From: Platerodrilus igneus
Taxonomy: Eukaryota > Arthropoda > Insecta > Coleoptera > Lycidae
NCBI GenBank assembly: GCA_036346225.1
Contig: JARFIW010001469.1
Location: forward strand, 7,782,001-7,846,000
DNA length: 64,000 bases
Direction of reading: 5' to 3'
A model generated the notes under the pieces. That model ran no database searches, was not told the origin of the DNA, and saw nothing but the letters and a program-made list of their open reading frames with translations. The translations under genes were made by a program, and so were the position numbers. Each line of letters starts with the position of its first letter. The stretch's first letter is position 1. Positions 23,141 to 36,291 of this stretch are shown one piece after another.

Positions 23141-24504
23141 AGAAACTCATAAATCAATAAGCAAATGACGGCTAATTATCTTTTACTATAAAGCAGCATG
23201 AATGAATAGTCCAATTAGTGAGTAAAAAGCTTTTATGATCATAATTTAGATAAGATAAGACGTGTAAAGACCATAAATCAGATAACAAACAATTACCGCT
23301 AACAATTTTCATTCATTGTTCCAATTAAGAATCTATATTACCACCTTATAAGTTAAATAACAGTTATAAAACATATAAAGTGAACAACATGTTCACTTGT
23401 TGCATCATATTTTATGAGTCATATCAACTGGAAACAGAAATTTTAAGAAGAGAGTTACGTAGAAAAGATTTATTATATAAAAGCAGTACATAATTGGGTG
23501 ATTCGTACAAGATCGGTTATTCACGAGTAGTCGTTCTGTTTATAAAGGCATTTGTCGATTATGTATCCAACGATCAACTATGTGTTGTAATTTAAATTGC
23601 GGGCAAGATCGTGTTTGACGTTTACAATATTAATTAGAAGAATATCTTTTTTAAAACGTATGGAGTAAAATTCAACGCACAAAAGTAAATTGTATTGAAA
23701 TATAAATGACTTAAATGGGAAGAAGAATTATGGAGCTAATTAGCGCATTAATGGAAACATGAACAAAGGATTGTAAATTGATTTTCCGATGCAGTTATTA
23801 TGGTACATTATGGAGATTAAATGATCAACGACTTGGTTGGAAGAATTATGAATCCTACATAATTTAATGGTCAAAACAGTAAGTATTTCATTGTTTAAAT
23901 CTTTTGATAGACATTTCGTGATATAATTAGTTTAAGTAGGTTAAGCTTGCATTAGATTTTTGGCGTATGGATGTTATTTGTGAATGGATATTGTAATATT
24001 GTTTTGAGTTTGAATCTCGATTAAATTTGAATTGAAGATGATAAAGGGGTATCGGATCGGCTACGCTTTTTCCTTTTCGAAGGTAAGAGAGATTATTACA
24101 ATTATCTATCCTATTTTTAATAATTTGTACATAGTGTGACTTATATAAGAAAGGTCTGGGAAAAACTCTAAGCTCTCCATATAAATCCATAGTAATTAAG
24201 AAATGTTTGTTTTTGGATTAAGATATACTCTTCATTTATAGATTAAATGCTTGTGTGTAAGTAATCTTTTTAGATAATATGTTTTGAATAAAGATGTCTG
24301 TGAATGTATCGATTATTATAATTCGAAAGATTGTATATAAATATTTTAATGTTATTATAATTGTAATGTTGAATTTTTTTTGTCTCATTCCATCTAAGTT
24401 AGCAAGGTTATACAGGCATCTTCTGGTAATAATTCACATCATATCAATTGTTTTTGAAGTACAGTATAGGGGTTCACTTTTTTTTAGCTACACAATTCAC
24501 AGCA

Positions 24505-24535
<31 letters not shown>

Positions 24536-25866
24536 AAATTGTGCTATGAATATTCGGATACAGCCGTTTTAACCAATCTAAGTATGCAATGACTGCTTGC
24601 TTTTCTCTCTTTGGCTAGCTCAGTGACAAATATGCTGTGGATTTTACGAAAATGAAATGAAACAAAGAAATCTCAAGAAACATTTATGAACAATCCTCAA
24701 TACATTCAAAAGCATTTCTTTTACATACATCTAAGATATCTACTTACGCTCACAGATATAAATAATGCTTGTAAATGCAATTTACAGCTGAAGTTTAAAG
24801 AACAATTATATTATCACAACTTACGTATGTTCACAAATCCTTCGTTTACGTTCTAACGTAATTATTCAGGTCAGAAGCAGACCAATTGGCGCTACAATAT
24901 GCATCAACGATTAACAATACAAAGTAGTAGAAACAATTTTACCGAAACCTTCAAGAAATTAATATTAAGTTTTACATTACACTGCACTGCACTTACTTCA
25001 GCAATCTAACGAGCCATTTGAACTTTGGTGTTCCGATGGTAAAATAAAGTGCCAAGTGAGGGTGGTTCCACAGGTTCTTCAAACCACCACTCTTAAAAGA
25101 GGCGATACGCGTCAAAGAAAAGTTGAGAAACGGAACAGTAGTAGAGACAGGGAACGTGCCGTTTCCTGTGACAGCAGGAACACCCATTAATGATATGAGG
25201 AGTGAATTAAAAGAATTGAATAATTTTAAAGCCCGGGTTATTAGGAAACAAAAAAAAACTTGAAAATTTTCGAAAGTCTTAATAAAACAACGACAGAAAA
25301 TAACTATACCACAACGTGAGTTAGATTTTGGGCCTCTTGGAGCGACTTTTTAAAAAGCTTCTTCCAAAAACTCTTCTAACAAATTTATTTAAAACAGAAA
25401 TTACAAGTGGAAATTAACAAATGGTTGCGTTACATTCATTAACGCTTTCAACAATCAAATTACTTTTCAATTACTTTCACTAATTAAATTTAATTAAACT
25501 AATTTTGAGTAGCTTGAACAACCAACTATGCTAAAGTTGTGAAGCTCGAGACTGACTAATTATCTTCTGCTCCTCAGGGTATTTATGTTGTTCCTGCCCT
25601 TCACATTGCTTGTGGGAACTTGCAGAGCTCATGTCTGCTGTTTTCTTTATTCATTTATACAATACAAAGTAACAATCTTAATTCTAATAATTGCAATTTT
25701 ATTGTCTTCTGTGAGCTGCACCTGCAGTGTCATATTACGTCTGGAATACAATGTATTGACCTTCGTTCTCGTGTCTGGTTTATGAACTTTCATTAACCTT
25801 TTGTAATCTGTCCTTCAATTATACATTGTTGCATCTAACTTAAGTTTTAATGATTCTATTTAATTA

Positions 25867-25903
<37 letters not shown>

Positions 25904-25979
25904 CTATGTATAAACAAGAATTGGAATTATCGTTCTCCGACGTTGGGCTGTCATATAAATATTGCTATAAACTTCCTCC
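23141..25979. other. AT-rich stretch with two (AT)n tracts
   Basis: Holds (AT)n at about 24505-24531, preceded by CACAGCAATAT as in repeat R, and at about 25869-25901. The open minus-strand frame 24993-25187 has no family resemblance I can name. No gene seen. Confidence 0.5.
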
Positions 25980-27640
25980 AGGAACTTGACTGGATTTTAT
26001 CTTGAACCAACCTTGTCGACCAATAACAAAATTTGATACGTTACCGCCTTACTCGTTATCAATTTCGTATTCAACTTATAGCTCCTCCTTGATTGTTTAA
26101 ATTATCAAATCACTCCCATTAACTTTATCTTATGACCTCGACTAGCATTTATTTGGAATTATAAAATTCAGTTAATTCGATTCTATATAATGTAACAAAT
26201 ATTATGTACAGTTTTTGTAAATTATTTAAAATACACTTTTCAATTAATTAATGTTTTAATCAAACCCAAAGTCACCAAAGAAAACCTATTATTTTTATAA
26301 AAAAAAGAAGTGTGGAACGTTCAAAACCTCTTATCATATTACGCACTTTATACGTATGCAAGTCCTCTGTTTTGTTGACTTTTCGTATTCATTTATATTA
26401 AGCAAATTCAATATTCAAATAAAAAAAAATAGAAAAATAATGTCTTATAACTAAAAATCTAACCTGGTCTATTTTCTTCGCATTGACGCATCCATAATCA
26501 GCTAATATTTCCCATTTCAGGATTATTACATGCCCATTCGAAATATTGTCTATCCACACGTTTGAACCATTGCATTTAAATTATTGCCATCACCCTATGG
26601 ACTACCATTATTAACTTATACTTATGCACCCCAATTTATTGTCATCTCATTCAGACTTATTCCTTCTTATCAGTTTCCCCAAATTTAGAATTGGATTATC
26701 ATCCTCCGGACTTGGAAATCGTAGTTTATTTTCCCGGACTTAGAAGCCGTTTAATCGGCAATCGTAATTTTCATCTTTGCACTTATACAATTTTTCACTT
26801 TCAATTATTATTACGTATCACACTTTATTTCATAGTAGTGCACCTCGGTCTTTGTTGAGTTGAAAACTGCCGTCGTTATCACTGTACCTGTTAATATATC
26901 ATTGCTCTCCTACTCCGTCAGTGGGTATGGTCTACAAACTTGTCCCTCATTGTAACGAATCAAATCTTTGCATTTAAAGTAGTTTCTGATGTAATTTTCT
27001 ATGCTTTCAAATAATTGTGGCCTGCTCGCTTCGTTATCAAACATGCGGTGTTTTGACGAATTTAATCGCTTTTCCATAAACAACTGATGCAATTCGACTT
27101 TTAATTTTCATATATGCACGTTAATTACGCAATTTTTAATCTCCTTTCTTATTAAAAATGGTTAACTATTTTGGACGCATTTACACTATGCTTCCTGAAG
27201 CTCTATTTCTTATCTCAGTATTAACCTAATTGTCTGGAACTCTTTTGAATGCGTGTTTAATTACACTTTATTATGTTTACCTATAAAATACGCGTACTTC
27301 CACTGAAAAATATCATTATTTGCATTACCTAAATTAACTAAAACGCTATCTATAGGGTGTTAAATATTTACTATTTACTTAATGCATGTCTTCTTTGTTT
27401 CTACGCTAACTATGCGTCTTCCTATGTTTATTTGCGTCGCTTAAAACTACTTATACTTTATATACAGGGTGTTGACTGCTCACTATTTACAAACTATCTC
27501 CATTTCTCAATTCTTTACTAAATAAATGCAGTTTTCTGCTTCCTATTATAATTTTTGATTTGTAAACGACCTTTACTATAAAGTACACCCTTAAACAACT
27601 CCTTATCACAGCAATATATATATATATATATATATATATC
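25980..27640 (+). repeat. Unclassified dispersed repeat R, copy 2
   Basis: A diverged partner of 21191-23140 with the same block order and the same CACAGCAATATAT end, followed by (AT)n at about 27608-27640. The shared ACAGGGTGTT motif occurs near 27466, with a degraded version (CTATAGGGTGTTAAAT) near 27350. Confidence 0.55.
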
Positions 27641-27654
27641 AACATATTCCAAAG

Positions 27655-27699
<45 letters not shown>

Positions 27700-27767
27700 G
27701 TGGTTGTGGTGGGCGAGTTAAGGTTCTACCCATACCGTATCTGTTCCAGAATAGGAAGTATACATGA

Positions 27768-27800
<33 letters not shown>
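27655..27800. repeat. Two further (AT)n microsatellites
   Basis: Long alternating AT tracts at about 27655-27697 and 27770-27799, separated by a short G-rich stretch. Confidence 0.95.
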
Positions 27801-27801
<1 letters not shown>

Positions 27802-28437
27802 ATTTGGGGAATATGTAACTCGTGTTACCGAAGATTAAAAGGTACATAAAAGAATTTAATGCTTGCCATGAATCAAGATGAACGGAAGGAACCGATGTCT
27901 TAGTTTTCCTTTATGCTATTCGAAACTCACACTTAAAAGTTTGTCAGAATTTGCCAAAGTATCAGTCAATGACGTTATTTATATTACTACTTTAAATAAA
28001 TTGTAAAACGCTGCAGGATCACACAAAGCAAATTAGCTCTGTAAAGGGAACGTAATATTAAATTACGTTGAGATACAGATTAGAGAACCCTGCACGCAAA
28101 TAGGGAATAAGGAATGGAAGCTAAAATTACCTTAAAATAGTTCGCCTCTACCACTGCATTAGTAATAGGTTGTTAAATCGCTGTGGAGGTGAAGCTGTTT
28201 AAAGTGCTCTTTGTCTGTTAATAATACTTGGGAAAATTTATTTGCATCTGTCATGTTTTAATACATATTACTTTGTAGATATAAGTACAAGTTTGTTAAG
28301 ATTGATAAGTATATATTTGTAAAGAACTGTTTTATTATACTAATTCCATATTCCCAAAACATTTCAGTCTGCATCCGGTATATCACAGATGTTTTTTTAC
28401 ATTTTAATCAGTAAAATATTTTCTTTCTTTTACTTAG
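27801..28437. other. AT-rich stretch
   Basis: No recognisable feature. It ends in a pyrimidine-rich tract before the candidate exon at 28438. Confidence 0.45.
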
Positions 28438-28537
28438 GCGTAAACGACTTTTACGTCACTGGAACCACTCTGCATTAGTTAAATTTACGAGCATGACTGC
28501 CAAGCACGACCTAAATTGTACTATCTTCCCTAGGAAA
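28438..28537 (+). other. Candidate exon-like segment
   Basis: A pyrimidine-rich tract ending TTTTACTTAG precedes a 100-nt segment that ends in AAA|GTAAGT, a strong donor. One frame is open throughout and includes the block SMTAKHDLNCTIFPRK. I cannot assign it to neurobeachin or any other protein. It could be a cryptic or unannotated exon, or chance. Confidence 0.2.
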
Positions 28538-31445
28538 GTAAGTGAAAAAATTATTCGCTTTGTTTTGCATTACGTAACAAAAAACATACCAAAATAAACA
28601 ATCGTTAATAATAATTAAGGTTTTTAATTAAAACAAATTAATTAGCTTACAACAAAGACTTGACAGTAAATTTGTAGTTTGAGCAATTGGCAACATTTAT
28701 CGAGGTGGGGTATATGCTCAGAGCCAATTTCAGTAACAACGTTTTCTGAAACATCAATATTTGACGATGGAGACTGTCTGCTTTGACAATATTTGCTAAA
28801 GAATTATGATTTTTAATTTCATTCGAGTTTCTGGAGATTGAGACTTAGTTTCTATTTAAAATTTGTTTGGCTACTTTATTAGTGCTATCTTGGATTCCTG
28901 CTACATAACCCTTTGCTGTCGTAGATGATTTCCATCAAGTATGATGTTTTAGGCTAAGTATTCCTCACATCATTGAAAGGGCCAATATTTAACTTATAAA
29001 TTACTACCTATTCATGATTGAAGGACTTTTGGAAAACGTGTTTTCTCCTAAAGGACGATTGAAATGCGTTCCTATGGAAAATTTCAAGAAAAACCTTGTT
29101 TGTTTCATCACGTACACAAATTATTTTAACAAAGGCCCGCTGAGTCTAGAACGGAAAGATAGAAAGCTGTTCAACTAATAATGGATTGATTAACAGTTAT
29201 AAGGGTGCATTGAAATAATTAGTGTAAGGTATACAAAAGGATCTGGTAATATGTGGAAGCTTTACACATTAAATATATAAAGTGTATAACTTAGAGTTCT
29301 CAGTTTCAGTTGAAATATGAATCTGCAAGCACTAGGAAATAAATTATTAGGTAGATCGTTAAAATAAATACGTTTGTTGTGTATATAAATTGTGTTTGCG
29401 TAGATAAATTACGTAATCAAGTATAAGAAATAAATTAGAATTAGTAGGCATTATCATCGGTGATATCTGTAGCGGCATCTTAGTTCGCTAAGGTTTTTCT
29501 GTATTTGTGAATAATCAGGCTTGTATTGAATCAAACAAAGAACAATAAAAAGATGTTGACAATGCTGCTAGATAAGGGGCGATATTCGTATCGCTATTCT
29601 TCGAATTGAATAGCGAGATGGGTTACATTTTGCTAAATTTCTTTGTAGCATTCAAAATAATGCAAACCTAAATAAGAGTATTACAACTGAGCGCAATTCA
29701 TACAATTAATGCTATTGGAAGCCGTATTTAATCTACGTAATGCGATTCAATTTTCAAATATTCAAGAAATTCGATTTTAAGTGAATAGCAAAGCAATTTT
29801 GTTGGTTTTGCTGTCCATCTATAATTATTTGTTAAATTCTTTGTATAGTTCACGATATCGAGAACGATTTTACATCAGGGAAAGCTGCATGTCGAAGAGG
29901 CCCTATCGAGGTTGATCTTATAGGTTCTGGTGTACTATTTGTTTCAAAAATATTTGTGATATGTCATTGGTGAGAAACCAGCTTGTATATACATTTGTTT
30001 TATTTTAACGCCGCATTACTTTGTACGTTCGAAATTGCATTATGGAAAGCTTTTGACTATAAAATTAAATAAGTTTTGTTGACAAACTAAAGAAATACTA
30101 TATGAAATGTCTATGATATAAGGTTATCACGTGTTCATAATTGCGATCGAATATTTTTCAAATCTAAATGACGTAATAAAGTGGTGTTTTATTTTAAAAT
30201 TTAGGACTTCTGTTATTGCTTACAGTAGTTCACGTAATGCAGTTGTTGTTTTCATATGTAAACAGAAACTTAAAGAACATCATTTTGACAATTTATGTTG
30301 TGTCAATTGGTGCTGTTGATACTGTACTCCTTATGATTCTATTATTATGTTTTTACTAGAAATATAATTCTATATTTGCTTTGTAAACCTAAACTCAGGC
30401 CTGAATATTGGTACATAAACATAGATTTGAAATATAATATAAACTTCTATTTTTGATATAAATACTTAAAACAAACTAAAAATTAGAACTAAAATTTCCA
30501 ATTTTTTAAGTACTTGACATTTAATCAGGTAAAGCATTAAATTATTTATCTTAATAAGACCTGATGATCTTTTGTAAATGGTTGCGATTATGTAATTTAA
30601 AACGTCTATCTATTAATATTATTAGCTATTTGATTGTGTTTATTGCTTTAATTACTGAAGTAAAAAGAAAAAGGTATAAAAAAGGTATAAAAAAGGTATA
30701 AAAAGAATATTCTAATACACTACGCTCCATTATACACTAGCGCTTAAGTGACCAAAAAGGAGTTGATATTATTATTCATCTTTAACCTCCCTATATCTCG
30801 TTTTAAATTTCTCAATTTACGAACTTTTGCATTACGTACTCTAAAAGTATTAAAATTTTGTTCATATTTCTTTTAGCGGGTCCTCCTTAGTAATCTTCGC
30901 CCAGAGATTCTAGTGGGGGATGAGTTTAAATCCAGATTATTCACCAATAAGAACGTCATCATAATTTACATATTCTTGGGATATACATAAGAGTTCTCAG
31001 TGCAGTTGTTTCCAGTTTTCTTTCGCATTTTCATGCTGTTGATTGAAATAGCGATTGGTTATCTCCTTTCAGAGACAATTTCTATTCCCTACGTCCCTAG
31101 ATCAAGAGAGTACACAAACCATTTATCCGTCCCTTTGCTCTTTTAAGTGACCGTTTGCTCATGAAGAAAGGTAGAATCCTTAATCCAAAATTCCTTGGAT
31201 TGGTTGGTTGCAATATTTTAACATTGGACGATGAGGTCGCCAAGTCCCTACGCCCAAATATACATATTTACAAAAGTTACACATTAAAGAGGAAATTTCG
31301 TTATTCGATCTTAATTAAAATAAGATTCAACCCTTTTTTAGGGTTTTGCGACCACAATTAAAAATGATGCAGCTTGCTATCAGAAGCTGCACTTACAAAA
31401 GCTGTGTAGGCCAAAATCTTTGCGTGGCTGGTAATGCTCGCTTTT
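28538..31445. other. AT-rich stretch, no gene recognised
   Basis: The open frames at 30131-30319 and 31155-31361 are short and show no family motif. A small tandem repeat at 30672-30711 is listed separately. Confidence 0.5.
30672..30711 (+). repeat. Short tandem repeat, GGTATAAAAAA x3
   Basis: Three adjacent copies of an 11-12 bp unit with GGTATAAAA cores. Confidence 0.9.
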
Positions 31446-31748
31446 AAGAACCTTACATTTAATTTTCTAATTCTATATCCGAAGGTACTACATTGACCAG
31501 GAAATGAGTATTTTTACGTGTAAATTTTGAATTTTACGAAGCACTTGCTACCCCAAGCAAAGTAGAGATCTTTAATATGCGTGACAACACTCATGCACGG
31601 AACCTACATTTTATCTCTCGTATGAACGAGGGCGTATTTTTGTCAAAAAATGCTCGCGTAACGTTTCCAAGCGGTGGAATCGGACCCGTGACTTTGGAAT
31701 CAGCAGCGATACGTGAACCTGTCTGATCTACACTACTATCTGGCTTTT
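31446..31748 (-). mobile_element. tRNA-derived SINE, array unit 1
   Basis: Read on the minus strand, it has the family body and a B-box-like GGTCCGATTCC. The unit boundary AAGAACC recurs at each junction. The dinucleotide tract is reduced to a few bases. Confidence 0.75.
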
Positions 31749-31882
31749 AAGAACCCTTAATTTGATACTCCAATGCTTCATCTAGAAGTACTACATGGGT
31801 CAGTAAACGAGTTTTTACCTATTTTGAATTTTGTTGAACCCTTGCTAGTACAAGCAAGGTAGGGATATTTAACGTGCGCGAC

Positions 31883-31949
<67 letters not shown>

Positions 31950-32094
31950 GAACTATATTTTATCTCTCATCTGAACGAGTCTATTTTTGTGAAAAATGCT
32001 TGCCTAACATTTTTTAAACGGTGTGTGTTGGAAATCGAACCCAGGCCAGCAGCCATACGCGAAACTGTCTGATCCATGGAGTTGCCTGGCTGTT
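31749..32094 (-). mobile_element. tRNA-derived SINE, array unit 2 with long (CA)n
   Basis: Same body as its neighbours, a B-box GGGTTCGATTTCC near 32035-32047 (reverse), and a (CA)n tract at about 31885-31946 at the place where the 47-kb copy carries (GT)n. Confidence 0.8.
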
Positions 32095-32406
32095 TAGAAC
32101 TCTACATTTAATATTCCAATGCTCCATCCGAAGTTACTACATTGGCTAGGAAAGGGGGTTTGTTACCTGTAAATTTTGAATTTTGCTGAACCCTTGCTAA
32201 TTCAGGCAAGATTCCGGATCTTTAACGTGCATGACAACGCACACAGGGAACGGAACATACATTTTAGCTTCCATCCGAATGATGGCATATTTTTGTGAAA
32301 AATGCTCGTCTAAGATTTATTAAGCGGTCCGTGTTGGGAATCAAACTTGGTCTTAGGATCTGCAGCCATACGCGAAATTGTCTGTTCCACGAAGACACTC
32401 GATTGT
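32095..32406 (-). mobile_element. tRNA-derived SINE, array unit 3
   Basis: The complete block order is present on the minus strand. The B-box region reads AAGTTTGATTCCC in reverse and the dinucleotide tract is short. Confidence 0.75.
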
Positions 32407-32625
32407 TAAGAACCCTACATTTAATATTCCAATGCTCCATCCGAGTTTCTTTACCTGTAAATTTTAAATTTTGCTGAACGCTTGATAATTCAAGTAAGAT
32501 AGGGCTCTTTAACGTGCAACCTTCACACACGGGACCTATACTTTACCTCTTATCCGAACGAAGGTGTATTTATTCGAAAAATACTCGTCTAACATTTATC
32601 AAGCGGTTCGTTCCGGGAATTCTAT
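32407..32625 (-). mobile_element. tRNA-derived SINE, array unit 4, truncated head
   Basis: The body is present, but the sequence switches to LINE family B text just after the AGCGGTTCGTTCCGGGAATT segment, so most of the tRNA-like head is lost. Confidence 0.7.
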
Positions 32626-33120
32626 TTTTTTTGTTTTCCACAGATATCTTTATTACACTACTATTTCTATAACATGTTTGTTATTAGTTTTATCTGTTCA
32701 TGATATCATCCTCATACATTTGCAGCACAACATTCCAAAAGGCTTCTACCGTATTTCTGTCTGCTTCTCCTACTGCCCGTATTTTATAGACGTACTGTGC
32801 TGTGCTCCACACATATGCTTTCACCAATTTTCTCCTTGTTTCTATGTTTATTGTTTTTGAACATAACCGCTGCTCTTTTTTGTTAGATGCAGTTCGGTTC
32901 CGCTTCTATTGTTTACAAATATATACTCTGCGGTTACCAAGATCCCCAATACTTAAGCATTTGCCGAATTAATATTTTTCCAGTATACCCTTTCGCACAA
33001 TCACCATTAGTTAAAAATATTTCAAAACCAACACCTGTAGTTGTTTATAATAATCATCAGATTTAAGTGCACTTATTTTTTTATCATTAGGTTTTCCGCC
33101 TTGAAACTGGTTGTACGCGT
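32626..33120 (-). pseudogene. LINE family B fragment (RT thumb region plus 3' unit)
   Basis: The minus strand encodes a degraded region equivalent to the WSTALYGCETW segment, followed upstream by the 330-bp 3' unit described at 1126-1690. No open frame survives. Confidence 0.65.
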
Positions 33121-33450
33121 ACCTTCACTTATTTCTGTTCTGAGCTAACCTACACCGTTCCCCGAAGTTTCCACAGCCTAGATACAGATTGTTTCCTTTC
33201 TGTTGTTTCCTAATTATATGCCCTATTTCATCGAAATTCAGTTGTATGTGAAGGGGGTTAAGCAGCCTGTGGCTAACAAGAATCCCCCAACACTTAGATA
33301 TTTGCCGAATTAATAGTTTTCCAGCAAATCCTTTCGCACAATTAACATTAGTTGAAAATATTGCAAAACCAATACTCATAATCATCAGGTTTAAGTACGG
33401 TAATTTTTTTCGTCATTAGGTTTTCCATCTTGTAATTGATTGGATGCGTA
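33121..33450 (-). repeat. LINE family B 3' unit, inverted
   Basis: Reverse of the 1126-1460 unit: CTTAGATATTTGCCGAATTA, TTTTCCAGCAAATCC and TCATTAGGTTTTCCATC blocks. The minus frame reads NFGERCRLAQNRNK, the start of the LINE C-terminal tail. Confidence 0.7.
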
Positions 33451-34345
33451 CTTCCATTGATTTCTCATGCCTTGGTGTGTGGCCAAACATCCTATCTCCT
33501 CTATTTTTTACAGTTTTTCACATACCTTGTACTTCCCCTACCATTTCTAGTACCTCTTTTTCTTGACTTTGTCGGTCCATGATATCTTCATTATACGTCT
33601 GTAGCACCACATTTCAAAGGCTTCTATCTTTTTTTGTCCGCTTCTCCTACTGTTCAGGTTTCACAGCCGTACAGTGCTGTACTCCACACAGATGTTTTAA
33701 GCAATCTTTTCCTTGCTTCTATGTTTGTTGTCTTTGAACACAGTAGTTGCTTTTTCTTGTTAAATGTAGCCCGACCTTGTGCTAATCTTTGTTTTATATC
33801 TTTTACGCTTTTCCCATCTTGCGTTATTTGGTTTCCTAGATAGCAGAAATTCTTAACCTCTTGTTAGTTTTCGTTGCCTATTTGTGTTCTAGTTTTTAAT
33901 TTATTTTCCCCTCCTTTGCGTACTAGTAGTTTAGTTTTATTTTTGTTAATTTTCATACCGTATCTCTTTAGTAGAACTGTTTCCATTTTATTAAGAGCAG
34001 CTTCTAACATTTCCTTGCTAGATGTTAATACCGCTATTTCATCTGCAAATCTAAGCATATTAATTTTTTAGTCGTTGCATAATAATTACAAATGTCTTCC
34101 TACATTTGACAGTATTCATTGCCTCTTCGATGTACAAGTTAAAAATTAATGGGGATAGGGCACATCCATGTGTCACCTTTTCCTAATATTTATTTCTCTA
34201 CGTTCCTGCTCTAATTCTATCACCGCTGTTTGCTCTTTGTGTAAGCTATGCACTATCCGTCTATCCCTATAACTCATTCCAATCTTTTTGAGTATTTCGA
34301 ACATTTTTTCCATTTTACGTTGAATGCTTTTTCCACTTTTCACTT
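33451..34345 (-). pseudogene. LINE family B reverse transcriptase fragment
   Basis: On the minus strand, near 34320-34190, are KMFEILKKIGMSYRDRR and EQTAVIELEQER. Then come LRFADEIAVLTSSKEM at 34055-34005 (the catalytic FADD has become FADE) and YGMKINKNKTKLLV. Farther on are YLGNQIT near 33840 and WSTALYGCETW near 33680. The order is that of RTE-type RT fingers, palm and thumb. It is 5'-truncated and the active site is mutated, so it is dead. The tail is shared with the 3' units to its left. Confidence 0.85.
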
Positions 34346-35799
34346 GGATATTTGCATTTAATTTTATACTGCAAGAATTTTTATTATTCTTTATTTTTAC
34401 TTTTTGTGAATATGTGCGTTTTAAAAATCTTAGAAAAGTTTAATAAACTTAACCTATCAGTTTTGTTGAGTCTTTTTAATGTTTAAAAACTGAGTTACTT
34501 TAGGAAGTGGAGTTTTGAACTTAGGTTTCAGACTCAGCGACTATTGTGTTGAGGAGCAGAATTTTTTGTGTTTTTCGGGAAATAGAAGAGGAATGAGGCA
34601 TCAACATCGCAACACTATATAATGGTGGTTGCATTATTTTGGACAATTAAATTACCCGATATAATTAAAGAGCATGGTCTATGCTGTCTCTGGAATTAAT
34701 CCTTTAATTTTGTGTTCACAGGCACCCTGACATTTTAGTTATTTTTGTACGTAAAATTGATACTGTATAACACGTGCAAATTCAAGCGATTTTATAATAG
34801 TAGATATTGTTTGACTACCTGTTAAAATAGCATTGTGCGCGTGACCATTGGTCCTTACATAAATTATACTGCAGATCAAGTGTTTTATTTCTGCATGTAA
34901 TAGCGATAAGAAAATTGTTTGAAGTGAACTAATTGGGCCTTAGAGTGTTCGCTGTACATTATCAAAGTTTTCACATACGGAATTTCATGACGCTGAAATA
35001 GCATCAAATTTTACACCTTGCTCCTACGCTTCAATCTAACGCCATTCTAAATCCAAACATATTTCATCTACGTTTTCCAATCTCGGTTCTAGATCGTTAC
35101 GCAACTTTCTCGTCAATTTTCAGAAATTTGCAAAATTAAGCTCCGTTTCATTACACTGCCAACGAGAGAGCAGCGTTTTTAGCGGTTTAAATTGGCAGTT
35201 TTAGTTAAAACGTTCAAATTAAGAAGTAGAAATAAGTCGGGATATATCCAGGATATCTAAGGTTTCCGAATTGCCTATTACGGAGAGTATCTACAGTGTA
35301 TCGCCCTCGCTTTTAGCTTGTGGCTGTCAGTTCCCCCGGGGATTGGTATCTTAGCCTGGGTTTAGTGGTTTCAACTTCACGGAACTTGTTGGAATTTGCT
35401 TCCTTTGAATTAATGCTCATTTCTTTACACCCTGCAGAGTTTAATAAAACTTAGCGAGGCGTGAGTGGGGGCGAGATTAAACTCTTAGCAAACATATATA
35501 CACTTTTAGTGTCTAACGTTATAAGGTGGGCTTATTAAAAGTAAGGCGGTTGATAAGGTGTTACGTTTTTCGGACTTCATATTTCGAATCTAATACGCAA
35601 CAAGCTGTGCGTATTTTAGAAACTAATGCTATTTTTATTGCAGGAACTTTTAAGGATTATTGTCTAATTATCAATTTTTAAAGAAATTGTGTTGAATTTT
35701 TTTTATACTTGTGACGCAATATTTCATTTAAGCATTTGCGACATATTCCTGAAAAATGTTAATAAAACGTATATTAACGCGCGAGGTGTCTTATAATTT
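34346..35799. other. Unassigned stretch left of the BEL element
   Basis: AT-rich to about 35290, then GC-richer (CAGTTCCCCCGGGGATTGG near 35330). The far part could belong to the BEL LTR. No coding motif seen. Confidence 0.4.
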
Positions 35800-36174
35800 T
35801 ATATATCGATTTACGTCAGCTGTATTCTATTGTTCTGTGTCGTTTCTAAACTTCAACGAAGTTGACTGTATGGCTATTTATTGGACATGTTACGTACGCA
35901 CTATTACTGTTTTTAGGTTTTATCCATAAAATCACATTTGGAGACACTAATGACTTAACTCACTTTACCGAACCAACAACCGTTTCTCTTCGATGTCTAT
36001 GAGCAAGTGTCGATCACTATCCCTTTAGCCCAACTTAATTTCCACAGGCACAAAGAAGGTTTTATGACAGAATATAATGGGACAATGGATGACAGCCTTG
36101 TTATTTTATTTACAACTACGAATTTACAACGACTTAAAATTAAACACAAAAACGTGCGATAAAGTGATCAAACA
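35800..36174 (-). repeat. Probable 3' LTR of the BEL/Pao element
   Basis: On the minus strand the text after a TTTTGGTGGCGGGA purine-rich tract begins TGTTTGATCACTTTATCGC, with T at 36174. BEL elements typically show GGTGGCGGGA before an LTR starting TGTT. The left edge is not resolved and is set by a typical length. Confidence 0.5.
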
Positions 36175-36189
36175 TCCCGCCACCAAAAT
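36175..36189 (-). promoter_or_regulatory. Polypurine tract of the BEL/Pao element
   Basis: ATTTTGGTGGCGGGA on the minus strand sits directly before the LTR-like TG and about 100 bp after the integrase stop. It would prime plus-strand DNA synthesis. Confidence 0.5.
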
Positions 36190-36291
36190 AAGTATGAACT
36201 GACTTATTTTGTATTTAAAAATAATTATAGCTACTAACTAAGAAACCTGAACCGACAAGCTTATATAAGCGAATAAATATACCATTAAATA

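Noticed and set aside
24993..25187. Minus-strand open frame of 64 codons
   Set aside because: No motif, no splice context and no repeat partner. The length is within chance for this base composition.
22781..27620. CRISPR-like or operator-like short direct repeats
   Set aside because: Spacing and length are irregular, the DNA is eukaryotic, and the units belong to a dispersed repeat.
28439..28537. Assignment of the exon-like segment to neurobeachin
   Set aside because: A weak likeness to a downstream neurobeachin region needs gaps and skips the exon expected next, so I do not claim it.
32264..32860. Several small frames across the SINE array and its right edge
   Set aside because: They lie in SINE and LINE text and have no conserved protein motif.
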